A stretch of DNA of 64,000 nucleotides from Ampullaceana balthica. Its lineage: Eukaryota > Mollusca > Gastropoda > Lymnaeidae. Position numbers and translations under genes: made by a program. Under the pieces are notes generated by a model. It searched no databases, was not told the DNA's origin, and saw only the letters and a program-made list of their open reading frames with translations. Below, piece after piece: positions 37,701 to 45,798 of this stretch (positions within the stretch are counted from its first letter, which is position 1; each line of letters opens with the position of its first letter). The DNA lies in the NCBI GenBank assembly GCA_944989445.1, contig CALYLW010000059.1, positions 248,001 through 312,000 of the forward strand. Reading direction: 5' to 3'.

Positions 37701-38739
37701 AAGTAATATGTTTCGTTTTTAACATTTAAGTATTCAGATTTTAAAAGAAACAAATGTATATTATATAGGTTGTTATTTTTGCATTTTCATGACTCATTAA
37801 TACCTTAAATGTATCAATTGTTAATAAATCTTTGTACGTGTACGTTACTATGCCTTCAGGTACAATCTAATGATGGTGTGTTGGGCCGATGACCCCATAA
37901 AGAGACCAACGTTTGAGAACATTAAGTCAGAGTTATTGCTCTTGTTAGGTCATAACTCCAGTAGCGTCACGTCCAAAGGTCAAAGTGACGACACCAACAT
38001 GGACCAGAAACATGATTGCCAGTCACGCTCTGGAGACGTTTGTAAAAATAAAGAAGGTGAATTTGATCTTAAAAAATTGATTAAGACCCAAGATTCTGAC
38101 GATTGTTTTCTAAATGAATATTCTACTTTAGAAAATAAAACTCCACATTCTAGAAAAGTATCCACAGACCAAGAGACGACTTTAAAACAAAGTAAAGAGG
38201 AGGAATCAGTACTAGCTAAAGTTTTTATTTCCGACTCAAAAATAGACGGCTTAGCAAAAATTAAAACGGATAATTCTATAACAAGCAGTGGAGTATCAAT
38301 GTTAGCATGCATGGCGAAGCCAAAAGTCCTCAAGAATTTTGAAATAACTATGCCAGAATGTTTTTCCGCAAGGGAAGTCAGCCAAAAATCAATTGAACTG
38401 TATCATTACCTGGTAGATAAATATGAATCTCCAAGACATTTTACAGATATGGTGTCATCACTGAACAGAAAACTCAGCAAGAGAAGAACTGACAAATATA
38501 GGCAGGAAATAAAAATGAGGTATCAAATAAAACCAAGTGAAGGAGTAAGCGAGTCTAGCAGCAGATCTGAAGATAAAGATCCTGGAGATGGGGGTGCATA
38601 CCATATTTTGTTGAGAAGACCTTCTGGGAGCCTGAGTTCAATCTCTAATGATAGCGGCAGATCGTGTCAGTCAATCGACTTTGTTAGTACCGAGGCCACA
38701 TCGGTTACTTTGATTGAAACAACTGCTGTGATGTCTTAG
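16689..38739 (+). CDS. MET-like receptor tyrosine kinase copy B, complete (15 exons)
   Basis: Exons: 16689-16766, 17040-17179, 17462-17582, 18187-18344, 19183-19347, 19798-19879, 20071-20319, 27366-27876, 28109-28240, 28422-28505, 29468-29652, 33383-33492, 33931-34090, 34472-34605, 37860-38739. Joined phases are consistent and give 1,062 residues. Approximate layout: signal peptide 1-26, IPT-like modules 27-331, linker and transmembrane helix to about 478, juxtamembrane to 537, kinase about 538-797, tail to 1062. Seen in the kinase: glycine loop at 544-549, VALK lysine 570, helix-C Glu 588, HRD 663-665, DFG 683-685, twin tyrosines 695-696. All catalytic residues are present, so an active enzyme is expected. 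The kinase most resembles MET/RON (IMKDF.HPNV, LPF/YM..GDL, MLTRG..PYP), but no Sema or PSI domain precedes the IPT region. The ligand is unknown. Introns 7, 11 and 14 are swollen by transposons. One oddity is SDA instead of SDV before exon 14. Confidence 0.92.
17040..20319 (+). CDS. Copy B exons 2-7: IPT/TIG-like ectodomain
   Basis: Six exons encode about 305 residues rich in N-glycosylation sites and cysteines. Exons 2-3 form the first module (KVFFE...LYGEDL...NVTVCQQPC). Exons 4-5 form the clearest IPT/TIG signature ([20 protein letters not shown], then [10 protein letters not shown] and [11 protein letters not shown]). Exons 6-7 start a third ([12 protein letters not shown]...WQIDCLNK). 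In MET and plexins such Ig-like folds form the stalk. Module borders are inferred by eye. Confidence 0.8.
21162..21423 (-). repeat. LTR (3' LTR of the minus-strand element)
   Basis: Aligns with 26383-26645 with scattered substitutions and small indels. A purine-rich AGAATGGAGA lies just inside it on the minus strand, fitting a polypurine tract. Confidence 0.85.
21650..22614 (+). pseudogene. Gag remnant of a second, plus-strand retroelement
   Basis: A lysine/glutamate-rich coiled-coil-like start, a capsid-like region ([20 protein letters not shown] ... [18 protein letters not shown]) and a CCHC knuckle split by a stop (CWYCNKP then HMTRQC). Four in-frame stops. It sits inside the minus-strand element in opposite orientation. 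Confidence 0.7.
23290..23415 (+). pseudogene. RNase H end of a gypsy-type pol
   Basis: [20 protein letters not shown] is the conserved end of the gypsy RNase H region. It belongs with the gag at 21650; protease, RT and most of RNase H are deleted. Confidence 0.65.
23795..24226 (+). repeat. Probable 3' LTR of the plus-strand retroelement
   Basis: Starts TGTCACGTG after a purine tract (GAAGGATGGGGGTGAA). No matching 5' LTR was found, so this call rests on one copy. Confidence 0.5.
24227..25575. repeat. Three tandem AAATCCCTTATAT-family repeats
   Basis: Head-to-tail copies start near 24227, 24648 and 25169, each beginning CCCGTAAAAACAAAG-like sequence and sharing the GATCGATCTGAAATTTCGAT core; the third is truncated. 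Confidence 0.8.
25726..26328 (-). CDS. Gag polyprotein of the minus-strand LTR element
   Basis: A 200-residue open frame starts [20 protein letters not shown] and contains W.RF.QSF.IY, FN..IT..K and [18 protein letters not shown], the capsid-like pattern of metazoan gypsy gag. A broken zinc-knuckle remnant ([17 protein letters not shown]) follows at about 25570-25720, after which the element is cut by repeats. Confidence 0.8.
   Translation of the reverse strand: MNRLHPPQPLELHGNIADNWKRFKQSFQIYKITSGLDTKSKEVQSMTLLHVIGQEAVGVFNTFQWTGQECDDCDTDFHSLYGLLRKLESYSLPRKNVTVERHMFFSRKQGEGESFDNFITDLKLKAKTCEFEHLTEWLIKDRIVAGVNNEYLRARLLRELDLNLNRAEIICKVVETSEWQLKDLNEEKNVQAVNSKACGK
26365..26382 (-). other. Primer-binding site, tRNA-Leu-like
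   Basis: TGGTGTCAGAAGTAAAGG directly follows the 5' LTR and resembles the complement of a tRNA-Leu 3' end (TGGTGTCAGGA). Confidence 0.6.
26383..26645 (-). repeat. LTR (5' LTR of the minus-strand element)
   Basis: TGTGAGAG start and TGTTACA end on the minus strand; clear divergence from its partner shows the insertion is not very recent. Confidence 0.85.
27366..27876 (+). CDS. Copy B exon 8: linker and transmembrane helix
   Basis: After the conserved [11 protein letters not shown] start, a Thr/Ser/Gly-rich linker ([17 protein letters not shown]) precedes the helix [15 protein letters not shown] and the basic [11 protein letters not shown] stop-transfer. It ends in phase 1. The linker is the least conserved part of the protein among copies. 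Confidence 0.88.
28109..29652 (+). CDS. Copy B exons 9-11: juxtamembrane and kinase N-lobe
   Basis: Exon 9 (28109-28240) holds the juxtamembrane region and the first half of the glycine loop (GKCIGSG). Exon 10 (28422-28505) completes it (NFGCVYEG) and carries the VALK lysine. Exon 11 (29468-29652) has helix C (QEALIMKDF), the HPN-like turn changed to QNPN, and the hinge ([17 protein letters not shown]). Confidence 0.9.
28850..29235 (+). mobile_element. LINE C-terminal remnant shared by intron 10 of B and C
   Basis: Encodes [15 protein letters not shown] and [15 protein letters not shown] with stops. Its counterpart in copy C is split between 57000-57190 and 60831-61030, so it predates the B/C duplication. 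Confidence 0.65.
31566..32366 (-). mobile_element. Non-autonomous hAT nested in the hAT element
   Basis: Second copy of the element at 7622-8393. The minus strand encodes [20 protein letters not shown] and LCMPVISVP, the hAT C-terminal dimerisation motif. Confidence 0.7.
32397..32812. repeat. AAATCCCTTATAT-family repeat, mosaic of two subfamilies
   Basis: The family start is followed by two blocks of TTCAATATAATACGCACCGC, sequence otherwise typical of the divergent subfamily at 41756 and 49383. Confidence 0.7.
32993..33065. repeat. (CA)n/(CGCA)n microsatellite
   Basis: Alternating purine-pyrimidine tract of CACACA and GCACGCGCACTC units inside the hAT element. Confidence 0.9.
33383..34605 (+). 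CDS. Copy B exons 12-14: catalytic loop, activation loop, C-lobe
   Basis: Exon 12 (33383-33492) encodes [11 protein letters not shown]. Exon 13 (33931-34090) encodes [15 protein letters not shown] and [10 protein letters not shown]. Exon 14 (34472-34605) encodes [20 protein letters not shown]. The exon 12/13 junction splits the ATG of NCMLD, fixing the acceptor at 33931 rather than the nearby downstream CAG. Confidence 0.9.
34270..34471 (+). repeat. Shorter, decayed form of the acceptor minisatellite in copy B
   Basis: Unit borders fall near 34282, 34333, 34370 and 34420 before the true acceptor at 34471. Two of the upstream units have lost AG (AA at 34370, AT at 34420), so at most two extra AG sites remain. 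Confidence 0.7.
34648..36833 (-). mobile_element. LINE in copy B intron 14
   Basis: The minus strand encodes an endonuclease end ([17 protein letters not shown]), a linker ([19 protein letters not shown] ... [20 protein letters not shown]) and a broken reverse transcriptase to a C-terminal [14 protein letters not shown], ending in a (GAT)n tail. Together with 36834-37685 it is flanked by ATCGACTTGTT (34637-34647 and 37686-37696), an 11-bp duplication. Confidence 0.85.
36834..37665. repeat. Two tandem AAATCCCTTATAT-family repeats in copy B intron 14
   Basis: Forward copies at 36834-37252 and 37253-37665 interrupt the 5' part of the LINE; a short LINE-like remnant (37666-37685) precedes the target duplication. 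Confidence 0.75.
37860..38739 (+). CDS. Copy B exon 15: end of kinase and long C-terminal tail
   Basis: The exon starts inside a split Leu codon ([19 protein letters not shown]), the last kinase subdomain, and then runs about 265 residues to a TAG stop. The tail is polar and Ser-rich, with a block conserved in copy C ([17 protein letters not shown] and [14 protein letters not shown]). Tyrosine contexts include NEYSTL, LYHYL, DKYESP and GAYHIL. I do not see the paired YV.V docking site of vertebrate MET, and I recognise no named domain in this tail. Confidence 0.9.
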
Positions 38740-39400
38740 TTCTACAAGAAGAAAGACACACATACTTTTGGAATGTCTCCATGCATAGTCAGCATGGCCG
38801 ATTAGAAGGTCTCACAAGCTAGCAATAGCATTTCGAAAGCACAGATATTCATTATTCTTACAGCTTTATTTGCTGTTTTGACTACGTACAATAACGTAGA
38901 CATATTGCTCCACTGACATTAAATAGGATTTTCTAAAATAAAAATTGTTCTGTTTTCGTAAATGTACTCATAATAAACCTTTTTTTAATATAAATTAACG
39001 ATATGCCATTCATTTTTAAAACACTATTTTGCACTCTTGAAGTTAATGCATTCTTAACAAATAACACATATGGAATTTATTTGAATTCATGACACTTTTG
39101 AAAAATATTTCCTTACCTATTTGTTTAGAATGTTTGTATCATTGTATTTCTGCTTCGTAATTATTGAAGATGAGATGTTCGTTGTGATAGTCTGGTGCTT
39201 TTAAGTTATCTAAACACAGCTGCTTTTAGTGAAGTGGTAGTTTTTAATTTAGAGTTCTAGAATTACAATTATATCTAAAATATCATCTAAAATACATCGT
39301 ATGCATAAATTTTTTTAAAATTTCTGATGCAGAAGCGTTAATACTTCATAAAACATAATCAATCAATTTAATTATAATTAGATGATAACAATCACTATTA
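38740..39400 (+). other. Copy B 3' flank, no gene seen
   Basis: AT-rich sequence after the stop codon, containing the likely 3' UTR; no exon-like or repeat-like element recognised before the Helitron-like element begins. Confidence 0.5.
38937..38977 (+). promoter_or_regulatory. Candidate polyadenylation signals of copy B
   Basis: Two AATAAA hexamers lie 198 and 233 bases past the stop codon (38937-38942 and 38972-38977), in AT-rich sequence suited to a 3' UTR end. The choice between them cannot be made from sequence. Confidence 0.5.
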
Positions 39401-41209
39401 TCTATAAATATATAAATCAAAGTATGTCTGTGTGTGTGTGTGTGCATGTCCTTTATAGCAGACTAAACCATTCATCCGATCGTCATGAAACTTTTTGAGA
39501 CTGTTGAGTGCGCTCCCGGGATGGTAACTGGCAACTTTTTTTTCTAAATTTAACACTCATGGGGCGCCGGGGGCCCATAATGTCATTTTTTGCTTATATG
39601 AGCTATATAAAAATTAGTTTAAGCGTTAGCTACTGTGTAAATTGATGGATCTTAACCAAACTTTGTATATAAAAACTTGACAGCGGATATTAAAATACTA
39701 TAGGGCATTGAACTCATAATGACCATTCTTTTGGGGCTGGGGGCCTAAAATGCCTTTTTTCTTAAACGCTTAGGATTTTATTCCACATTCAATTATTAAC
39801 GATCTTGAAAAATAATGACAAATGTATCCATTATTATCCATATTGAAATGTACAGGTGTATTGAACTTTATATCTTTCCCTGAATGGGCCCTGGGGCCTT
39901 AAATACCGTTTTTAGCTAAGATGAGCTATATAAATATTAATTTATGCGCTAGCTACTGAGTAAATGAGTGGATCTTAACCAAACTTTGTATACAAAAATT
40001 TGGTAGCTCATATTAATATAATTAAGTGCGCTGAACTTCTAACGTCATTTTTTTCGGGGCTGGGGGCCCCAAATGTCTTTTTTTCGTATCTGTTAAAGAT
40101 ATTTTTCTCATTCAATTTTTAATGATCTTGAGAAATATCTCCCTGATGAAACTGACTTAAAATGAACAGGTTTTAGAAATTGATATCTTGCACCAATGGG
40201 CCCGGGGGCCCCTTAATGTCGTTTTTCCCTCCTTTATTAGCTATATAAAAATTAGTTTAGGCGTTAGATAATGAAAAAATAAATGGATTTCTTAAACGTA
40301 TAAGATTTTATTCACCATTCAGTCATTAACAATCTTGACAAATTATGACACATGTATCCATTATTATACTAATTGAAATGAACAGGTGTTTTGAACTTTA
40401 CATCTTGCACTGAATTGGCCCCGGGGCCCTTAATGTCTTTTTGTGTGCTTATATAAGATATATAAAAATTATTTTATGCGTTAGCTACTGAGTAAATGAA
40501 TGGATCTTAACCAAACGTTGCATACAAAAACGTGGTAGCCTATATTAAAATACTATAGACACTGAACTTCTAATGCCAATATCTTCGGGGCCGGGGCCCC
40601 AAATATCTTTTTTTGTATATGTTTAAGATATGTTTCCTATTTACTTTTTAAAGAGCTTGAGAAATATAGCCACAATAAAAATGAACTATAATGAACAGGT
40701 TTTTGAAATTGACATCTTGCATCGAATGGGCCAGGGGTCCCTTAATGTTATTTCCCCCCTATTTTAGGTATATAAAAAGTAGTTTAAGAGTTAGATATTG
40801 AGAAAATAACTGGATTTTGACAAAACTTATAATATACAAACTTAAGAGCCTATATTACTATAGGGCACTGAACTCTTAATTTCCATTCCTTCGAAAAAGT
40901 CTTTTTACTGAACTTTAATCATTGTATTCCCTATTCAATTTTACACAATATTGAGGAATATAGCTTGAGTACAATGTCAATAAAAAAACTATAATATCAC
41001 TCATTTTGGGGCCGGGGCCCTTAATATCGTTTCTTCTTTTGTACACTATTTAATTATTAATTTATTTATCTGTTTGCTATGAAACTTGGATTTTTTTTTA
41101 CACTTCCACGAAGGTTTCTTCAGAATTTTTTTAAAACATACCACTCATTGGTTTCTTTAAATTTATTCCTTTTTACTTTGATCGTTGCAACGCACGACGG
41201 GTCTGCTAG
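39401..41209 (+). mobile_element. Helitron-like non-autonomous element with internal tandem units
   Basis: Starts TCTATAAATATATAAATC after an A and ends GGGTCTGCTAG before a T: TC...CTAG inserted at A/T, as Helitrons do. The inside holds about five ~310-bp units marked by GGGCC(C/G)-rich segments and CTTAATGTCG at about 39577, 39897, 40209, 40428, 40741 and 41007. No Rep/helicase ORF. Confidence 0.75.
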
Positions 41210-41379
41210 TATCTTATAATTTTCAATATTTAATACTTTCATTTGTTACTAACTGAAAGATTCACTGACTAAATCTGGAAATCTATAAAAAAAAACTATA
41301 AAAAGAAAAAATATAAAAAAAATAATAACAGTGCGAGATGATATGTAATTTCAGATAAAAAATGTACTAAATAGTAGAT

Positions 41380-41690
41380 GCGCTATATTATTATAATTTC
41401 AGTATATTTCATACTAATACAGTAGAAGCTTATTGAAAGATCCACAACTGAGAAAATTAAACCAATTTTTGAACTAGGATACCACCACAAATTCTGGTTT
41501 CAAAAACAGATACCAATTTTATATCTTGCATTATCTTTTGCCGTACGGAAGTAGTCTACTGCCTTACCGTCTTCCTACTTGGTAGAACAAGGATTCAGTG
41601 ATTTGCGGTTGCTACTCACAAACATTGGGTCGGACATAAATACACTCATAAAATCTAATCACGTTGATCCATGTCGTTAATTCTTTTTAC
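41380..41690 (+). pseudogene. hAT (ZBED5-like) transposase C-terminal remnant
   Basis: Translation SLTALPSSYLVEQGFSDLRL followed by LLTNIGSDI matches the conserved end of ZBED/SCAND3-type hAT transposases. Confidence 0.6.
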
Positions 41691-41755
41691 ATTTTTAGAA
41701 AACAAAACTGATAATTTCAATAAATATTTTCGTTAAAAATGTTGCTTTTTTGATT

Positions 41756-42268
41756 TTTTAATCCTTTATATTAACTCGTGGTTTCTGTTTGTTTGGTTGA
41801 TTGTTTGCTTGCTTGCTTGCTTGTCGCCAAAATTTTGGATTGATTTTAAACCCACTTTCTCGTAAGCTAGCGAGCTGAAATTTTGCAGGCAGTTTTGTAC
41901 CGATGATAAAAACAATGTATCAAAATTTCAGATCGATCGCATGTACTGTAATTATATTATTGAATTTTTAGATTATTTTATTTATCTTATTGTATCATGT
42001 TATTTTTTGAGAAAGACCGTCGCGGTGCGTATTATATTGAACGACCTTTCTGTCGCGCGATAAGGTGCGTATTCTATTGACAACACTTTTTATAAACATA
42101 TTCCTGACCAGTGCGCATTATATTAAACATGTTTTACGACACAACTGCAATCTTGTATTTTCGGATGGTCTTGCGCTGCGTATTATAATGAACATTCTTT
42201 TAGTTAAGTCTCGTACGTAAAGGATTTATAGTCAAAAACTTGGCTTTTTTACGGGTTTTTAAAAATTT
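41756..42268. repeat. Divergent subfamily of the AAATCCCTTATAT repeat
   Basis: Starts AATCCTTTATATTAACTCGT, ends TAAAGGATTTATAGTC, with (GCTT)n and three GTGCG(T/C)ATTATATT blocks. Confidence 0.75.
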
Positions 42269-42394
42269 ATTTTTGAACTATGAATTTACACAGTTTTTTT
42301 CACTCGGGGTCCTTGGGCAAAATTTGACTATAAAAAGGGGTCCATGGGTCAAAAGAATTTGGTAGACACTTATATAGATCAATAAAAGTATTTT

Positions 42395-42790
42395 TTATTT
42401 TTATCTATCTTCTAATTATATTAACTTGCATAATAATAAAACATAATATTATTTCTGAAAAGTATCTTTAATAAATGACGCGTACGTATTTTACTAGACC
42501 GTGGTCATCCCCGAAGAGAGCTCTACTACCCCCTGGTGGGTGCTGAAGCGATCCAGAGGGGCACGGTTATGGCCACGGGAATTGTGGTGGGGACGACGAT
42601 AAATAACTGTTGTGTTGTTGTTCGTCCTTCGTAGTCGACGATGACCACTCTCATCATATCAGTCCAGTACTGGGCAGCCACGTGTGTCCTCTGGTGGCTT
42701 AATAGCTCTAATGTTTCACGAAATTTGCGTCCACTTGTCGGACAAGAGATAGATGGGATCCCATCAGGAGGGTTTTTTACACGGTCCTTT
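42395..42790 (-). mobile_element. LINE 3' fragment in the copy C upstream region
   Basis: Homologous to 12540-12930 before copy B, including CACCCCCTGGTGGG-type sequence and the zinc-finger tail region; part of the duplicated segment. Confidence 0.65.
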
Positions 42791-42839
42791 TGGGCTTGAA
42801 ATATTACATTGAAATTTAAAAAGATATATTTAAATTTTT

Positions 42840-43640
42840 TTTTATAAATTAATTAAAATATCGAACATTTGAAATATGGCTTTAGTGAGTCGAATGTAAA
42901 CAATATATTACCAATGTGGCTGATTTTCAAGCAGGGTTTATCAAACGAAGCTATGAAGCCTTCCAGACTTAAAGAGCATTTTGTCTAAAATTCATGGTGA
43001 TAAAACAATTAGATTTATCGTATTTTTTTAAACTCTAAAAAAAAAGAAATGTTTATAAAACAACCGACATGGCAAACTGCTTTGAACTTCAAGCACACAA
43101 GATGGCGATAGCTTGTTTGCTTGTTACAATATTTCGTTCATGATTACCAAATCGGTAAAATCTCCTACTATAGGCAAAGAACTAATTATACCAGCTATGA
43201 GTGAAGTAATAATCCCTTTTCTACACAAGACAGCATCTGATATAATCAAGAACATTACGTTGAGCAATAATACCGTGCAAAGAAGAAGTGATGAAATGGC
43301 TAAAGATGTTGAAGATTCATTTTGTGGCTATTTAAAAAAATCTCGGTTTTCTATTTAACTAGATGAGTCAACTTTGCCAGGAAATTGAGCTTTACTTTTA
43401 GCAAACGAGCGTTCTATTATAAGCTAAATAAACAATTTCATAATTTCAAACATCAATGTTTCTTAATTACATATTTCTTTACTATATTTTAAGAAAAAAA
43501 ATAGAAACATTAATATATGCATTGTTCTGTTTTATTGCTTTTAAAATTTATTTTAAAACACAATTTCCAGGGGCACATGAGTACTTTTTTGGTGGGGAAA
43601 GTGGGCTTGTAGGCCAAATAAGTTTGCGAACCACTGTTCT
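42840..43640 (+). pseudogene. hAT (ZBED/SCAND3-like) transposase N-terminal remnant
   Basis: PTIGKELIIPAMSEVIIPF and IIKNITLSNNTVQRRSDEMA are conserved in this hAT class. The right end GTTTGCGAACCACTG is a typical hAT terminus. No equivalent insertion at the aligned place before copy B. Confidence 0.65.
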
Positions 43641-43954
43641 AGACAAAAAATAAGTACCTTAAAGTTAAAAAAAAATTATTTAATGCCATTAATATCAAAG
43701 TTAAGCCCTACTTACTTGTTGGAGCCTAGACAGGATACCTTCATGCAAAAGAATTTTTAAAAAAGGAAACATTGTTAGTTAGATCATACATTTCTTAAAT
43801 TTCTGCGGAATTTTATTTTTAGCATCCCTCAAAACTTTTTACAGAGTTAAAAAGGGTGAGAGGTTTGCATTGGTTCCAGGAGTTTAAAAAATGTGCCAAC
43901 TATTTCTATTTCATTCACTTTATTCAATAAAAATACATGTACCACAACATAACA

Positions 43955-44140
43955 AATGTGGGTTAGCTATCCGTGGAAACAAAATACCCTGTCCAAAGAT
44001 TTTGACAAAAAGACCATGTCCGGTGCTGTGGACAAAAAGACCCTGTCCGGTACTCTTGACAAACTAACCCTGTCCAGTGAGGCGAGCTTCCATCCAAATA
44101 TCTATTTTATAAATTTGACCGAGTTTGTGGTATTTGATTT
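43955..44140 (+). repeat. 27-bp tandem repeats in the copy C 5' flank
   Basis: Counterpart of 13740-13940, with units of GGTGCTGTGGACAAAAAGAC. Confidence 0.75.
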
Positions 44141-44825
44141 TTTTTTGTTAATAAAACAAGACTTCATTAACCTATCTGACTTATAAGTATTAACATATCA
44201 AAAACGTAGTTCTCTTATGCTAAGTCAATAGCAAGTTAACTCCAAAGAAACAAAAAATACAGTAGCGGTGTTCTTTAAGAGCGGGTTTATTAGAAAGTTT
44301 GGCGAACGGGGCAAATGTAAAAATAACATAATTTTTCTGAAATCTTTTTATTTTTTATTTTCTATCATTACAGGTGAAATCCGTGAATCTATCAACTGCA
44401 TATAAAAGCATAGAAATTTTTTATTTTCTTCTTTTTAGTGCACTTTCTATATGTAAATAAAAGCGAGTCCTTTTTTAAAAAAAGATTTTGTTTAAAAGTA
44501 TTTATTATCTACTTTTTAGTCTAAAAAATTTTTAATCGATTTTTCGACCTTATCAGTTCAATTTAATTAGTTAAACTTTATTAAAATGGTTTAAGTTTAC
44601 GTTGAAAAATTTGAAATTTTACACATCCTATTTAGAGAGAGATAAACCAAATTTTAAAAATGCATTAATTTAGTTACGTTACATTCGATGGATCTGAAAT
44701 TTTGATACAATGCATTGTCATCCAAGATCTATCTGTGGTAAACATTTTAGATCTCTAGAACCATCAGAAGTGGTTTAATTGTACGTTACAACATACAAAC
44801 AGTATGAGTACAACGAAAGCGTGTA
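44141..44825. other. AT-rich upstream DNA of copy C
   Basis: No gene seen. A fragment of the AAATCCCTTATAT-family core (ATGCATTAATTTAGTTACG to GATACAATGCATTG) lies at about 44655-44722. Confidence 0.5.
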
Positions 44826-45798
44826 ATTAGATCACGTAATTGTCATTGTTACTATCCACGCCAAGATACAATCGTTCCTCACAAGAATGTCGAGCGAAAA
44901 CTGAACATGCGAAACACTATATAGTTGATGTCTTACTGCCAAAATGACCGGATTTGAATTTTACGCCATTTGTGGCTTACATCCAGGACTTGCAGAGTAA
45001 AATTACTTGATTGCTAGACTAAAATTTTCAAAGAGAACCAAGAAATATGAAACACCGAGAAATACATAGCTCGATTGCAGAACCAGATGCACGGAAGACT
45101 GTAAGGGAATTAATTTTCGCCAACCAATCTCGCCCAGCGATCAATACAGGCAAATGATATGTAACCCATCGCCTAACTACACATTTTCAATAATGGAAGG
45201 GATGCCGCGAAGCATCAATTTGTGCTCAGCATCTACGAAGAGATATATGATATTGCAATGAGAGAAATGCAATGCTTGCGTGTAAAACTGGACCAGAAGG
45301 CTAAACTACACAGTTCCGTTCGTGAGTTGTAGCGAACAATTTTTATGAAAAATTAAACTGACAATGACTACTTTGGACGCTGACTTCAATATTCTAAGGG
45401 CTCTTAACCTTTGCTGCGTAAGAGGTGTCATTGGCTACATACAGAAATTTGCAATCCAAACCACTCTCTTGGGACTATAGAGATTACAAAATCAAGCTCG
45501 GCATTTTGGTCGTTGGGAGCACATCTCCGATCGCAGCAGATTATCGGTGTAGAAATATTGTCAGACGCTGAACACATGACTCTTCATTAAAAAAAACAAA
45601 AACAATGACGTTATAGTTGATGGCACTTAATGTTTTAAATGAAGTAATCAGCACAGCCTGGCGTTTCCTGTGTATTTTGATTTCTCAAGTCAAGTGATGT
45701 AAGACAAGTAAGTCTTTGTCTTGCAAGTTAAACATCCTGCTACCATCTACAGTATTTGATTGTCAGGATTTATCACAGACACTTGTTTTAACACAGCA
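44826..45798 (+). promoter_or_regulatory. Conserved 5' flank of copy C, presumed promoter region
   Basis: Aligns with the copy B flank through to the ATG, including the run GTGTTAAGC-like sequence and GCACAGCCTGGC before the start. Function inferred from position only. Confidence 0.5.

Noticed and set aside
39550..41040. Possible CRISPR-like regular repeat
   Set aside because: Units are ~310 bp without short-repeat/spacer structure, and the genome is eukaryotic.
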